From contig JAFWQE010000226.1 in the NCBI GenBank assembly GCA_017509155.1, forward strand, positions 1-34,795: 34,795 bases of DNA, written 5' to 3'. The position numbers and the translations under genes are program-made. This document shows positions 1-7,886 of the stretch, one piece after another. The stretch's first letter is position 1. Every line of letters begins with the position of its first letter. The notes under the pieces are model-generated. The model did no database searches and had not been told where the DNA came from. It was given only the letters and a program-made list of their open reading frames with translations. The DNA comes from Prevotella sp. Its GTDB lineage: Bacteria > Bacteroidota > Bacteroidia > Bacteroidales > Bacteroidaceae.

Positions 1-213
1 CTTCATCTCTCGTGCCGCCTTGTTAGTGAACGTCAGAGCGAGAATGTTCCACGGCTTAACACCTAGTTGCAACAGATATGCTATTTTATAAGTCAAAACG
101 CGGGTCTTTCCTGAACCAGCACCAGCAATAACCAGCGACGGTCCTTCTGTACACATAACTGCCTCTCGTTGACTATCGTTCAGTTGTGATAATATGCTGT
201 CAGAATCAATCAT
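1..213 (-). CDS. uvrD: UvrD/PcrA-family DNA helicase, N-terminal fragment
   Basis: The first 71 codons of a superfamily 1A helicase; the rest lies beyond the left edge. Visible motifs are the Q-motif-like LNDSQREAV (residues 11-19), Walker A GAGSGKT (31-37) and motif Ia [11 protein letters not shown] (60-70), the standard N-terminal order for UvrD/PcrA/Rep. Such enzymes unwind DNA 3'-5' in repair and replication restart. The start ATG sits one nucleotide after the stop of mtgA, so the two are probably cotranscribed. An AGGAGG-like purine run lies 17 nt upstream (231-236), inside the end of mtgA; this is long for a Shine-Dalgarno spacing, and Bacteroidetes use such sites weakly. UvrD versus PcrA cannot be settled from the fragment. 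Confidence 0.9.
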   Translation of the reverse strand, partial: MIDSDSILSQLNDSQREAVMCTEGPSLVIAGAGSGKTRVLTYKIAYLLQLGVKPWNILALTFTNKAAREMK

Positions 214-214
214 A

Positions 215-946
215 TTATTTTTTATATATTCCTCCTTTAACTGTATTCTTGTCTATATCCTCATTCTCCGCTGGGAATTTGGGTATGTATTTCATGTTCG
301 TTTCTATTTTATGCTTCCTGCCAATGATATATTTGCTTGGCTTCAGCGATGAATATTTTCTCGGATTAGGCAGAGTCGCAGCTATGAGAGCACACTCGGC
401 GCGTGTTAGTTCCTTTGCCGGCTTGCCAAAATGCAGTCTAGCCACAGCCTCCACTCCATAGATTCCGTCACCTGTCTCAATGGAGTTTAAGTACACCTCC
501 ATTATGCGTTGCTTGCTCCACAGCAATTCTATCAATGCCGTGAAGTATGCCTCAAAGCCCTTTCTCACCCATGTGCGTCCTGGCCATAAGAAGACATTCT
601 TCGCAGTCTGTTGTGTGATGGTGCTTGCACCAACTTTCTTACCGCCTGCGGCATTCTGCCGTGCGGCATGCTCTATTTGCTTAAAATCGAAACCATGATG
701 AAGAAGAAATCGTGCATCTTCGCTGCCCATCACCGCCACCGGCATACTTGGAGACATGTCTTCAAGACTAATCCACTTGTGCTCCACGCGAGGCGAATGA
801 CCATCAGCTATTTGCTCAACGCAACGGATAATCATCAGCGGCGTGACATATACAGGCAGAAACTTATATGCGACAACAGCCAGGATAGTGGAAACGAAAA
901 ACGTCACTATCACTATTCGCAAGAAATTCCTAATCTTCTTCCACAT
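215..946 (-). CDS. mtgA: Monofunctional biosynthetic peptidoglycan transglycosylase
   Basis: A 243-residue GT51 glycosyltransferase that polymerises lipid II into glycan strands at the outer face of the inner membrane. One N-terminal membrane anchor spans about residues 9-28. The GT51 motifs appear in order: [12 protein letters not shown] (catalytic Glu76), [12 protein letters not shown] (107-117), RKG..E (128-132), and [16 protein letters not shown] with the second conserved Glu140, followed by [10 protein letters not shown]. No transpeptidase domain follows, and the length fits stand-alone MtgA. It lies one nucleotide upstream of the helicase gene and downstream of the ompA-like gene, with a terminator between those two. 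Codon usage is more AT-rich than in genes beyond 3 kb. No clear promoter of its own was found. Confidence 0.93.
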   Translation of the reverse strand: MWKKIRNFLRIVIVTFFVSTILAVVAYKFLPVYVTPLMIIRCVEQIADGHSPRVEHKWISLEDMSPSMPVAVMGSEDARFLLHHGFDFKQIEHAARQNAAGGKKVGASTITQQTAKNVFLWPGRTWVRKGFEAYFTALIELLWSKQRIMEVYLNSIETGDGIYGVEAVARLHFGKPAKELTRAECALIAATLPNPRKYSSLKPSKYIIGRKHKIETNMKYIPKFPAENEDIDKNTVKGGIYKK

Positions 947-960
947 TTGTCTTTATGCGT

Positions 961-992
961 AAAAAAGAGGGCGACATATTATAATCGCCCTC
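961..992 (-). terminator. Rho-independent terminator of the ompA-like gene
   Basis: On the minus strand an 8-bp perfect stem (985-992 pairs with 967-974, GAGGGCGA/TCGCCCTC) is followed by six or more T residues (966-961). It lies between the stop of the OmpA-like gene and the start of mtgA, which separates the two transcripts. Confidence 0.85.
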
Positions 993-1016
993 CTTGTAAT
1001 ATGAGTTTGTAAAAGA

Positions 1017-1712
1017 TTACTGAAGAGTACCAGCTTCTGCGGCTTTAATCATAGCCTCGCTTGCGTACATGTAAACCTCTACACGGCGGTTCTGCTGCTG
1101 GCCTGCAGCTGTGCTGTTGTCAGCAACAGGATTCTCCTCACCGAAACCGTCGCAAGACTTAATCTGTCCGTAGCTAACACCCTGAGATGTCAGGTAGTTA
1201 GACACACTCTGTGCGCGCTTCAGAGAGAGGTCCTTGTTCTTCTGATAGCTCTGCTCAGCTGTAGAGTTACGCCATCCCTGATTGTCGGTATAACCCTGAA
1301 TAGCAACATCGGTGTCGTTGTATGTCTTCAGCACACCAGCGAAATCGCTAAGAGCCTGCTTTGCAGAAGCCTGAAGGTCAGACTTACCTGTGTTGAAAAG
1401 AATACCGCTATCGAAAGAAACCTTAACAGCCTTCAAGCCGTTAGCATCGGTAACTTCCTCAACCTTTGCATTCTCAATCTCTGCAGCTGCAGCTGCAGCC
1501 TTATCCATCTTCTTGCCAATCAGCGCACCAGCACCAGCACCTACAGCACCACCAACGGCAGCACCAACTGCTGTGTTACCTGCTATCTTACCAACGATTG
1601 CACCAAGGAGTGCACCACCGCCAGCACCAATCAAAGCGCCCTTACCTGTGTTGTTACAACTAACGAGCACAGCAAGACACATAGCGAATGTCAAAAACTT
1701 AAATCTTTTCAT
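1017..1712 (-). CDS. OmpA-family lipoprotein with glycine-zipper region
   Basis: A 231-residue envelope protein. A lipoprotein signal ends at LVSC (lipid Cys19). Residues about 24-70 are a Gly/Ala-rich glycine-zipper segment, typical of membrane-inserting or oligomerising stretches. Residues about 95-218 form an OmpA C-terminal peptidoglycan-binding domain, with the conserved Asp in GYTDNQG, the Arg in LSLKRAQSV and the final NRRVEVYM. The expected role is to tether the outer membrane to peptidoglycan (Pal/YiaD-like architecture). It is monocistronic: a promoter lies about 75 bp upstream and a terminator follows directly. A poly-Ala tract of about seven residues joins zipper and OmpA domain. 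Confidence 0.92.
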   Translation of the reverse strand: MKRFKFLTFAMCLAVLVSCNNTGKGALIGAGGGALLGAIVGKIAGNTAVGAAVGGAVGAGAGALIGKKMDKAAAAAAEIENAKVEEVTDANGLKAVKVSFDSGILFNTGKSDLQASAKQALSDFAGVLKTYNDTDVAIQGYTDNQGWRNSTAEQSYQKNKDLSLKRAQSVSNYLTSQGVSYGQIKSCDGFGEENPVADNSTAAGQQQNRRVEVYMYASEAMIKAAEAGTLQ

Positions 1713-1786
1713 GTTTCAATAGTTTTAAATGTTAATATTAAGATATCCTATTATCAAATAAGTAAGTCAAATCACATAAACTGTTG

Positions 1787-1817
1787 CAAATATAATTCTT
1801 TTTTTTGAATAACACAA
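1787..1817 (-). promoter_or_regulatory. Bacteroidetes-type promoter of the ompA-like gene
   Basis: On the minus strand a -7 box TATATTTG (1794-1787) is preceded by TTG (1817-1815) with a 20-bp spacer, matching the -33 TTG / -7 TAnnTTTG consensus of Bacteroidetes sigma-ABfr. The spacer is A-rich, with eight consecutive A. Confidence 0.75.
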
Positions 1818-1900
1818 TTTATACCAAGTTTTTTTAGTAACTTTGGTAAAATTAGCATTTTTTCTTTTTACGAAAAACACTACATATTATATATTATGTG

Positions 1901-1930
1901 CAAAGATACCACCCTTATTTATGCCCCCAA
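1901..1930 (-). promoter_or_regulatory. Possible second upstream promoter, minus strand
   Basis: TATCTTTG (1908-1901 on minus) with TTG (1930-1928) 19 bp further upstream. It could give a longer leader (about 190 nt) for the OmpA-like gene. It is weaker evidence than the proximal promoter because of its distance from the gene. Confidence 0.4.
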
Positions 1931-2037
1931 AGAATTATGTATTATGATATGGTTACATTTCTTGCATGGGTTCTACTATCTTTTTGCAAATTAATAAAAA
2001 AACGGAGAGATGATGCATGTATATCACTAATAATTCA

Positions 2038-2045
2038 TATCTTTG
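2038..2045 (+). promoter_or_regulatory. -7 box for the small membrane protein gene
   Basis: TATCTTTG lies 41 bp before the ATG at 2087. No good TTG was seen at the expected -33 distance. Its position argues against the upstream in-frame ATG at 1898 as the real start. Confidence 0.5.
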
Positions 2046-2086
2046 CAGATGATATTGACAATATAGTAAACGACAAATCGGGATTT

Positions 2087-2584
2087 ATGGAAGAGATTAG
2101 GATATATCATTCAATTTGGAAAAACATAGGCTTGATAGCTATATGTTTTGTGTTTGTGGCAATGGGAATTCTAATGCTTCTGCGTGGAGAACAATCATTC
2201 ATTGCATGGACAGGCATCTTATTCTTTGGCGGAGGTGGACTTTTCGTCTTATTCCTCATACTGAGAGAAAGAATCAGTCACAAAGCCTATTATATCATAA
2301 CAGACGAATCTGTTTCGATGGATAGCGGAATGAAGAAACGGGAGGTCCGTTTTGCAGATGTGGAAGAATTCTATCTGATCAATGTGTCGTCATCTAAGCA
2401 GATAGGCATAAAATATAAGAAAGAAGTAGAGTTTCAGAAGATGAATGATGCAAGTAGCGCTGGTCGCACCATTCGGAAGTTGAATGAACGTTTAGCAGGG
2501 GTTCAGGAATCCTTGCCAGCGGATGGTCTCAACATAAAGCCGCAGGAATTGTGTGATTTGCTTAACATGAGGCTGACAAGATAA
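2087..2584 (+). CDS. STM3941-family small membrane protein
   Basis: A 165-residue protein. An N-terminal pair of membrane segments (about residues 12-34 and 40-60, separated by LRGEQSFIAW) is followed by RERISHKAYYIITDESVSM and a cytoplasmic part with KREVRFADVEEFYL. This resembles the PH-like membrane proteins annotated as the STM3941 family; function unknown. The start at 2087 (MEEIRIYHS) was chosen because the -7 box at 2038 would lie inside any longer reading frame, and the 63 codons upstream look noncoding. It is monocistronic, divergent from the OmpA-like gene, AT-rich in codon use, and ends 4 bp before a repeated element. Confidence 0.7.
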   Translation: MEEIRIYHSIWKNIGLIAICFVFVAMGILMLLRGEQSFIAWTGILFFGGGGLFVLFLILRERISHKAYYIITDESVSMDSGMKKREVRFADVEEFYLINVSSSKQIGIKYKKEVEFQKMNDASSAGRTIRKLNERLAGVQESLPADGLNIKPQELCDLLNMRLTR

Positions 2585-2587
2585 TTT

Positions 2588-2754
2588 CCAATTTATGTGC
2601 AAGCTGAGCGCAGAGCCAAGTTTGCTTGAACTATGCCGAGGCGAAGCCATAAATCTGATATGAAAAATCCAATTTATGTGCAAGCTGAGCGCAGAGCTAA
2701 GCTTGCTTGAGTTATGCTGAGGTGAAGCCAGAAATCGGATAAATTCCAATTTAT
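2588..2754. repeat. Two 68-bp direct repeats plus a truncated third start
   Basis: Copies lie at 2588-2655 and 2669-2736, both beginning CCAATTTATGTGCAAGCTGA and ending GAAGCCA.AAATC, with roughly ten differences. A third start (CCAATTTAT) at 2746-2754 is cut short. The element begins 4 bp after the stop codon of the preceding gene. Confidence 0.85.
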
Positions 2755-3097
2755 CTTTATCAATAAGCCCTCCATCGCGAAACAAATTCAGTCCAAGTTT
2801 TCCACCTTTCGCGGACAAATGGCGGGAAAAACATACATCAGTCGCACCGGGAATGCCGTGTTTAGGCGGTTTTCTGGTGCGATTGGCATAATAGGAGCAT
2901 GATAATACCTATCTTATCATCTTAGGAAACGTGCATTCCGATGATAGTTCGTTGGGCAAAAAAGATACAGACATTGATAGGCGCTGCTGAATACGGGGGC
3001 TGGTCAAAGAGGCTTTTTACGGGGGACATGGGGAAGGGAGTTGCATGAGGACGTGGAAAATATTGAATAATTGCGTCAGTATATCGTGAAAAAGTTG
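2755..3097. other. Intergenic region without a recognisable gene
   Basis: No open frame with coding character, RNA gene or clear terminator was seen. Base composition changes here from AT-rich (left) to GC-rich (right). Confidence 0.6.
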
Positions 3098-3105
3098 TAA
3101 CTTTG
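3098..3105 (+). promoter_or_regulatory. -7 box of the sufCD operon
   Basis: TAACTTTG lies 27 bp before the sufC ATG. The nearest upstream TTG (3071-3073) is 24 bp away, longer than ideal. Its position rules out the in-frame TTG at 3103 as a start. Confidence 0.6.
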
Positions 3106-3132
3106 CAACCCAAATCAGAACGAAAGAAGAAT

Positions 3133-3888
3133 ATGCTTGAAGTACGCAACCTGCACGCCAAGATTGGCGACAAAGAGATATTGAGGGGCATCGACCTCGT
3201 GATACAAGACGGCGAGACGCACGCCATCATGGGTCCCAACGGCTCGGGAAAGTCAACGCTGAGCGCCGTGCTCGTGGGCAATCCGCTCTATGAGGTCACA
3301 GAGGGTGAGGCCTTCTTCAACGGAAAGGACCTGCTGGCGATGAAGCCCGAGGAGCGGGCCCACGAGGGACTGTTCCTGTCGTTCCAATATCCCGTGGAGA
3401 TTCCTGGTGTTTCGATGACCAACTTCATGCGCGCCGCCATCAACGAAAAGCGCAAGGCGCAGGGTCTGGACCCGATGAACGCGGCCGAATTCCTGAAACT
3501 GATGCGCGAGAAGCGCAAGGTGGTGGAGCTGGACGCGAAGCTGAGCAACCGCTCGGTGAACGAAGGCTTCAGCGGCGGTGAGAAAAAGCGCAACGAGATT
3601 TTCCAGATGGCTATGCTGGAACCCACGCTCAGCATTCTCGACGAGACCGACTCGGGCCTCGATGTCGACGCCATGCGCATCGTGGCCGAGGGCGTCAACA
3701 AGCTGCGCACTCCAGAGACCTCGTGCATTGTCATCACTCACTACGACCGTCTGCTCGAGATGATTCGTCCGCAGTTTGTGCACGTGCTCTACAAAGGCCG
3801 CATCGTGAAGACCGCCGGACCGGAACTGGCCAAGGAGATTCAGGAGCATGGCTACGACTGGATTAAGGAAGAGGTAGGCGAGGACTAA
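3133..3888 (+). CDS. sufC: Fe-S cluster assembly ATPase SufC
   Basis: A 251-residue ABC-type ATPase of the SUF system, which drives conformational change in the SufBCD scaffold. Walker A is GPNGSGKST (34-42); the SufC-specific signature is FSGGEKKRNEI; Walker B and the following residues read LSILDETDSGLDVDA, diagnostic of SufC; the H-loop is VITHYDR. The ATG at 3133 is preferred because an upstream in-frame TTG overlaps the promoter. sufD begins 19 nt after the stop, with a purine-rich AGGAAGGAG in the gap. It appears to be the first gene of its operon; the usual Bacteroidales neighbour sufB is not upstream. Codon usage is GC-rich, unlike the genes to the left. Confidence 0.96.
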   Translation: MLEVRNLHAKIGDKEILRGIDLVIQDGETHAIMGPNGSGKSTLSAVLVGNPLYEVTEGEAFFNGKDLLAMKPEERAHEGLFLSFQYPVEIPGVSMTNFMRAAINEKRKAQGLDPMNAAEFLKLMREKRKVVELDAKLSNRSVNEGFSGGEKKRNEIFQMAMLEPTLSILDETDSGLDVDAMRIVAEGVNKLRTPETSCIVITHYDRLLEMIRPQFVHVLYKGRIVKTAGPELAKEIQEHGYDWIKEEVGED

Positions 3889-3907
3889 GCAGGAAGGAGC
3901 AGCAGCC

Positions 3908-5269
3908 ATGAACAGCGAACAGCAATACATAGACCTTTTCAGCCAGTGCCGCGAACTGATAGACAGCCACTCATCGGCCGTGATGAACAGCGCTCGCGAC
4001 GAGGCCTTCGCCGCTTTCTGCGCGAAGGGCTTCCCCACGCGGAAGGTGGAACGCTACAAGTATACCGACATAGCGGAACTGATGGCGCCCGACTACGGAC
4101 TCAACCTGAAACGTCTGGAAATCAGCGCCGACCCCTACGAAGCCTTCCGCTGCGACGTTCCCAACCTGTCGACGTCGCTCTACTTCGTGGTCAACGATGC
4201 CTTCCACACCAAGGCACTGCCCAAGAGCCTGTTGCCCGAGGGCGTCATCGTGGGCTCACTTCGCGAAGTGTCTGAGACCAACCCAGAGATTGTCGAGAAG
4301 TACTACGCACGCATCGCAAAGTCACAGGACGACGGTGTGACGGCTCTCAACACGATGCTGGCACAGGACGGACTGCTGGTCTACGTTCCGAAAGGCGTGG
4401 TGGTAGACCGTGCCATCCAGATTATCAACATCCTGAAGTCGCCTTTCAAGACTCCGGAAGTGTCGTCGCTCATGGTCAACCGCCGCGTTCTCATCGTCGT
4501 CGAGACGTGTGCCGAGGTGAAGCTGCTCTTCTGCGACCATGCTGCCGACGACCATGACTTCCTGACCACACAGGTCATCGAAGCCTATGTGGGCGACAAT
4601 GCCTCGCTCGACCTCTACTGTCTGGAGGAGACGCACGCCAAGAACGTGCGCATCAGCAATGTCTACGTGGAACAACAGCAGAACAGCCGGCTGAACCACA
4701 ACGTCATCACGCTCCACAACGGCACCACCCGCAACAGCCTCGACCTGCACTTCCGCGGTGAGGGCGCAGCGTGCCAGTGCAACGGATGCGTCATTGCCGA
4801 CAAGCACCAGCACATAGACAACAACACGCTCATCACCCACCACGTGGCCCACTGCGAGAGCCATGAGCTCTACAAATACGTGCTCGACGAAGAGGCCACC
4901 GGTGCCTTCGCCGGCAAGGTGTATGTGGCTCACGGTGCACAGAAGACGGTTTCGCAGATGACCAACCAGAACCTGACGGTCACCAATGCCGCACGCATGT
5001 ACACCCAGCCCATGCTGGAAATCTATGCCGACGACGTGAAATGCGCCCACGGCTCTACGGTCGGCCAGCTCAACGACGCCGCCCTCTTCTACATGCGACA
5101 GCGCGGCATCAGCGAGCGCGAGGCACGCATCCTCCTCCAGCAGGCCTTCATCAACGAGGTCATCGACAGCATCAAGCTCACCCCCCTGCGCGACCGGCTT
5201 CACCATCTTGTCGACAAGCGCTTCCGCGGAGAGCTCAACAAATGCGAAGGATGCAGACTCTGCAAATAG
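3908..5269 (+). CDS. sufD: Fe-S cluster assembly protein SufD
   Basis: A 453-residue SufB/SufD-family beta-helix protein that pairs with SufB and SufC as the SUF scaffold. It is SufD rather than SufB by length and by the C-terminal block DDVKCAHGSTVGQLND (equivalent to the SufD His360 region), LFYMRQRGIS, REARILLQQAF, and the Cys-containing tail KCEGCRLCK common in Bacteroidales SufD. The N-terminal helical part includes KVERYKYTDI, another SufD hallmark. It follows sufC closely and is followed by a strong terminator, so sufCD forms a two-gene transcript. The partner SufB must be encoded elsewhere. Confidence 0.95.
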   Translation: MNSEQQYIDLFSQCRELIDSHSSAVMNSARDEAFAAFCAKGFPTRKVERYKYTDIAELMAPDYGLNLKRLEISADPYEAFRCDVPNLSTSLYFVVNDAFHTKALPKSLLPEGVIVGSLREVSETNPEIVEKYYARIAKSQDDGVTALNTMLAQDGLLVYVPKGVVVDRAIQIINILKSPFKTPEVSSLMVNRRVLIVVETCAEVKLLFCDHAADDHDFLTTQVIEAYVGDNASLDLYCLEETHAKNVRISNVYVEQQQNSRLNHNVITLHNGTTRNSLDLHFRGEGAACQCNGCVIADKHQHIDNNTLITHHVAHCESHELYKYVLDEEATGAFAGKVYVAHGAQKTVSQMTNQNLTVTNAARMYTQPMLEIYADDVKCAHGSTVGQLNDAALFYMRQRGISEREARILLQQAFINEVIDSIKLTPLRDRLHHLVDKRFRGELNKCEGCRLCK

Positions 5270-5301
5270 ACCGCCACGTTTGCGGCCAAGTTCATTTTAT
5301 T

Positions 5302-5334
5302 CCGGAGCCGCTTGCGGTGTCCGGATTTTTTTTT
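5302..5334 (+). terminator. Rho-independent terminator of sufCD
   Basis: The stem CCGGA.CCGC / GCGG..TCCGG (5302-5324) has a TT loop and is followed by a run of nine T (5326-5334). Confidence 0.85.
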
Positions 5335-5347
5335 GTTTTTCAACTAA

Positions 5348-5452
5348 TACAGGCGTTCAGAAGTTCTCTATGACTTTGGCTCCATTTAAAAGATGAAGCG
5401 CTAAAAGCATCGTCTGAAACGCCTGTAACTCATGAAACGCCTGCAACTCCCA
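5348..5452. repeat. Imperfect inverted repeat, CAGGCGTT / AACGCCTG type
   Basis: The 10-bp arms TACAGGCGTT (5348-5357) and AACGCCTGTA (5418-5427) are followed by a second AACGCCTG.AACTC copy (5436-5449). The right part (CATCGTCTGAAAC.CCTG.AACTC) recurs at 14944-14967, so it is a dispersed element. Confidence 0.6.
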
Positions 5453-5538
5453 ATCATTGTGACTTGATGGTTTTTCAAAAAAAGGAGAGAATGATGTCAC
5501 AAAACTGAGGAGCGTGCGTCAATAGGATAAAACGAAGA

Positions 5539-6033
5539 ATGCAGCAAATGGATATTGAGGCGTTTATAAAGGAACGGGAAGACGTGAGGCCGATGCTCAT
5601 CGACGTGGCACGCAGCATCGTCGGCAACGCAGAAGAAGCCGAGGATGTGGTGCAAGACGTGATGGAAAGGCTGTGGCGCATGCGCGACGAACCGGTGCGC
5701 AATCCGGCAGGACTGGCACGGGTGATGGTGCGCAACGCCAGCATCGACCTCGTCAGACGACGCGAACCGACCGTTCAACTGGAATCGCTCAACGCGCTGC
5801 CTTCTGCACCCGCAACCGAGAACACCGACGACGACGCCCTGCTGCGCACGGTTTTCCACCTGATGAGCCAGCTGCCCGACATGCAGCAAACCGTGTTCCG
5901 ACTGCGCCACATAGAGGGAATGACGATGAGCGGCATCGCACAGCTGCTCGGCATCACCGAGATGGCCGTCCGACAGTCGCTCAGCCGCGCCCGTCGATCC
6001 TTGCTCAGAAAACTCAATGAAACAAACTCCTGA
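5539..6033 (+). CDS. ECF-type RNA polymerase sigma factor
   Basis: A 164-residue sigma-70-family extracytoplasmic-function factor. Region 2 spans about residues 15-75 (LIDVARSIVGNAEEAEDVVQ, then ERLWRM and RNASIDLVRRRE). Region 4 is a helix-turn-helix at about 122-160 (LRHIEGMTMSGIAQLLGITE, then VRQSLSRARRSLLRKL). It should direct RNA polymerase to an envelope-stress or signal regulon. It is followed after 6 nt by a putative membrane anti-sigma factor and then a lipoprotein that overlaps that gene, forming a three-gene operon. The start could also be the ATG at 5548 (MDIEAF). No reliable promoter was identified. It lies between sufD and sufS, which does not by itself imply control of iron metabolism. 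Confidence 0.93.
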   Translation: MQQMDIEAFIKEREDVRPMLIDVARSIVGNAEEAEDVVQDVMERLWRMRDEPVRNPAGLARVMVRNASIDLVRRREPTVQLESLNALPSAPATENTDDDALLRTVFHLMSQLPDMQQTVFRLRHIEGMTMSGIAQLLGITEMAVRQSLSRARRSLLRKLNETNS

Positions 6034-6039
6034 ACGACC

Positions 6040-6513
6040 ATGACAATGAAGACAAAAGACATAGAAGAACTGACCGAGCGCTTCCTCGACGGCGAGACGA
6101 CGCTCGAGGAAGAGCGCCTGCTCTACGACTACTTCAGCCGGCAGGACATCGACAGCAGCCTGCTACCCTACGCCACCTTGTTCCGCGGACTGGCTAAGGC
6201 TGCGCAGTCGGGCTCCCAGCCTGCAGCTGCCGTTTCGCAACCCTCCAGAGTCATCCCGCTCTGGCTGAAGATATGGCGCACGGCATCTACGGCTGCCGCC
6301 ATCTTCCTCCTGGGAGTTCTCGTGGCCACCAACCTGAGACAACCCTCCGCACAGGCGCAGACGGCGAGCGTGCAACAGACGCCGGTCGCCATGCCGGAAT
6401 GTCCTTCTGGCCTGACTCTTCGCGAGAAAGCGCTCTGCTACATCCAGCATCGCGAGGCCCATCGTTCGATTTTCAAACAACTAAAACAACAATACAATGA
6501 AAGCCATCGATAA
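6040..6513 (+). CDS. Putative membrane anti-sigma factor
   Basis: A 157-residue single-pass protein. The N-terminal part, KDIEELTERFLDGETTLEEE followed by RLLYDYF, resembles the short cytoplasmic domain of Bacteroidales proteins encoded next to ECF sigma factors. A membrane segment spans about residues 81-97 (TASTAAAIFLLGVLVAT). About 60 periplasmic residues follow, including PSGLTLREKALCYIQHREAH. By position and topology it should bind and hold the upstream sigma factor at the inner membrane. The ATG at 6040 is used; ATG 6046 is equally possible. Its last 17 nt overlap the next gene, suggesting translational coupling. Confidence 0.75.
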   Translation: MTMKTKDIEELTERFLDGETTLEEERLLYDYFSRQDIDSSLLPYATLFRGLAKAAQSGSQPAAAVSQPSRVIPLWLKIWRTASTAAAIFLLGVLVATNLRQPSAQAQTASVQQTPVAMPECPSGLTLREKALCYIQHREAHRSIFKQLKQQYNESHR

Positions 6514-7660
6514 ACTCCTCATGCTGTCGGCCACGGTGTGGCTGCTGGCATCGTGTGGCAACAAGAGCGCCACCATGCGGACCATCGTCAACACTGACGG
6601 AAGCTGCGAGCGCGAGATTACGACCGCTCCCGACCGCTCCGAAGGAACGACCGTCTCCGACTCCTCCGAAGATGGGGATAAGGAAGTGGAGAAAGTGCTT
6701 CTGATTGACTCTACCTGGACGGTTGGGTGGGCCTATCGCGGTGACACAGTGGTGCATCATGAGCCGTTGACCGCAGCACGCTACGACTCCATCCAGCGCG
6801 ACTTGCAGCGGCAGCACATCGACAAGCAGGTGAGCGACACCATTGTTGTGCATGCCCGCCGCCACTTTGCCTCGGTCGAAGAAATGGCGCAGTCGTCGCC
6901 TTTCCGTCTCAACGGCAAGCCCCTCTGCCCCACCATCACGCTGGAAAAACACTTCCGTTGGTTCTACACCTATTATTATTATAAGGAGACGTACCCCAGT
7001 CAGGCGTCGCTGTTCAGCCTACCTGTCACCGACTACATGAGCGAGCGTGAGGCGCAGTTCTGGTTTTGCGGACAGCCCGACCTGTCGGCAGGCGAGAGCG
7101 GAGCCGAGGCGAAGGCCCGACTCGACGAACTGGAAGATCGCATGGTGAAATGGCAGAACGCCAACCTGATGTACGAAACCTGCGAGGCCATCGCCCGCCA
7201 TTACGACGCCATACCATCCAACTCCGTCAGCAAGGCGCAGTTCCTGGCCGTCCGCGACTCGCTGGTGCGCCAGACAAGCGAGGCCGGTTTCCCCATGGAT
7301 GAAGAAAAGATGGCGGCACTGCTGCGCGACGCCTTCCACATCGATGTCTTCACTCCCCTGCTATCCGACACGTCCGTCGTCGGAAGCGAGATGGCGCAGA
7401 AGACCAACGCCTATCTGCAGCTGATCATGCTGAAGGCCAACTGCGAGGTGGTGATGCCGGGCCGCATCGTTGGCGGCAACGCGCTGAGTTTCGATGACAA
7501 CAGCGCCCGCTTCCGCCTGACAGGCGAGCGCCTCATCCCCGGCGACTACACGCTCGAGGTGGTCTCGCGCGACAGCCATATCTGGGCATTCCTGCTCACG
7601 GGCCTCATCGTAGTGCTGACCATCGCCAGCTATTTCTGGCGCGGACGGCGACGCGGCTGA
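6497..7660 (+). CDS. Lipoprotein with C-terminal membrane helix, sigma-operon member
   Basis: A 387-residue protein of unknown function. It has a lipoprotein-type signal ending at LLASC (Cys20), a low-complexity Ser/Glu/Asp segment (about 45-65), a long soluble region rich in charged helices, and a hydrophobic helix near the C-terminus (about 364-381, FLLTGLIVVLTIASYF) followed by WRGRRRG. An inner-membrane anchor at both ends is unusual and would suit a periplasmic sensor acting on the anti-sigma factor. The start overlaps the anti-sigma gene by 17 nt. I do not recognise the family; the sensor role is inferred from the operon only. Confidence 0.75.
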   Translation: MKAIDKLLMLSATVWLLASCGNKSATMRTIVNTDGSCEREITTAPDRSEGTTVSDSSEDGDKEVEKVLLIDSTWTVGWAYRGDTVVHHEPLTAARYDSIQRDLQRQHIDKQVSDTIVVHARRHFASVEEMAQSSPFRLNGKPLCPTITLEKHFRWFYTYYYYKETYPSQASLFSLPVTDYMSEREAQFWFCGQPDLSAGESGAEAKARLDELEDRMVKWQNANLMYETCEAIARHYDAIPSNSVSKAQFLAVRDSLVRQTSEAGFPMDEEKMAALLRDAFHIDVFTPLLSDTSVVGSEMAQKTNAYLQLIMLKANCEVVMPGRIVGGNALSFDDNSARFRLTGERLIPGDYTLEVVSRDSHIWAFLLTGLIVVLTIASYFWRGRRRG

Positions 7661-7713
7661 AAAAGAAAAATCCGGACATCATGCCGGACTCATCTTTCAG
7701 AAGTGTTGGAGCG

Positions 7714-7838
7714 TTTCCATCTGTGCGCAGCCAATCCCCTCCCATTTTAGGGGAGGGGCGCAAGGGTGGGGTGAACGTACCCCTTGCTCACGAAAGACCT
7801 ATACCCCACCCCTACCCCTCCCCTAAAATGGGAGGGGA
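7714..7838. repeat. G/C-rich inverted repeat downstream of the sigma operon
   Basis: After TTTCCATCTGTGCGCAGCC (7714-7732, found again at 34542-34560), the arms 7736-7771 and 7804-7838 are inverted copies built from CCCCTCCCATTTTAGGGG-type palindromes and GGGTGGGG / CCCCACCC ends. It could act as a bidirectional terminator. The 54 bp before it hold only a weak 5-bp hairpin (7671-7688). Confidence 0.8.
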
Positions 7839-7886
7839 GTGGCTACGCCGACATTTTGCACAGAAACTTCCCTCCTTCTTAGGGAA

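Noticed and set aside
1898-2086. 63-residue N-terminal extension of the small membrane protein
   Set aside because: A -7 box at 2038 lies within it, the extension has no coding character, and the ATG at 2087 gives a family-like start.
3103-3132. Longer sufC starting at TTG 3103
   Set aside because: The codon lies inside the -7 box TAACTTTG (3098-3105), so it would precede or overlap the transcription start. The ATG at 3133 fits the family N-terminus.
5457-5505. TTGTGAC ... GTCACAA inverted repeat upstream of the sigma factor as an operator, and a five-codon leader ORF at 5491
   Set aside because: The 32-bp separation is too long for a usual dimer operator and the ORF (MMSQN) is too short to support.
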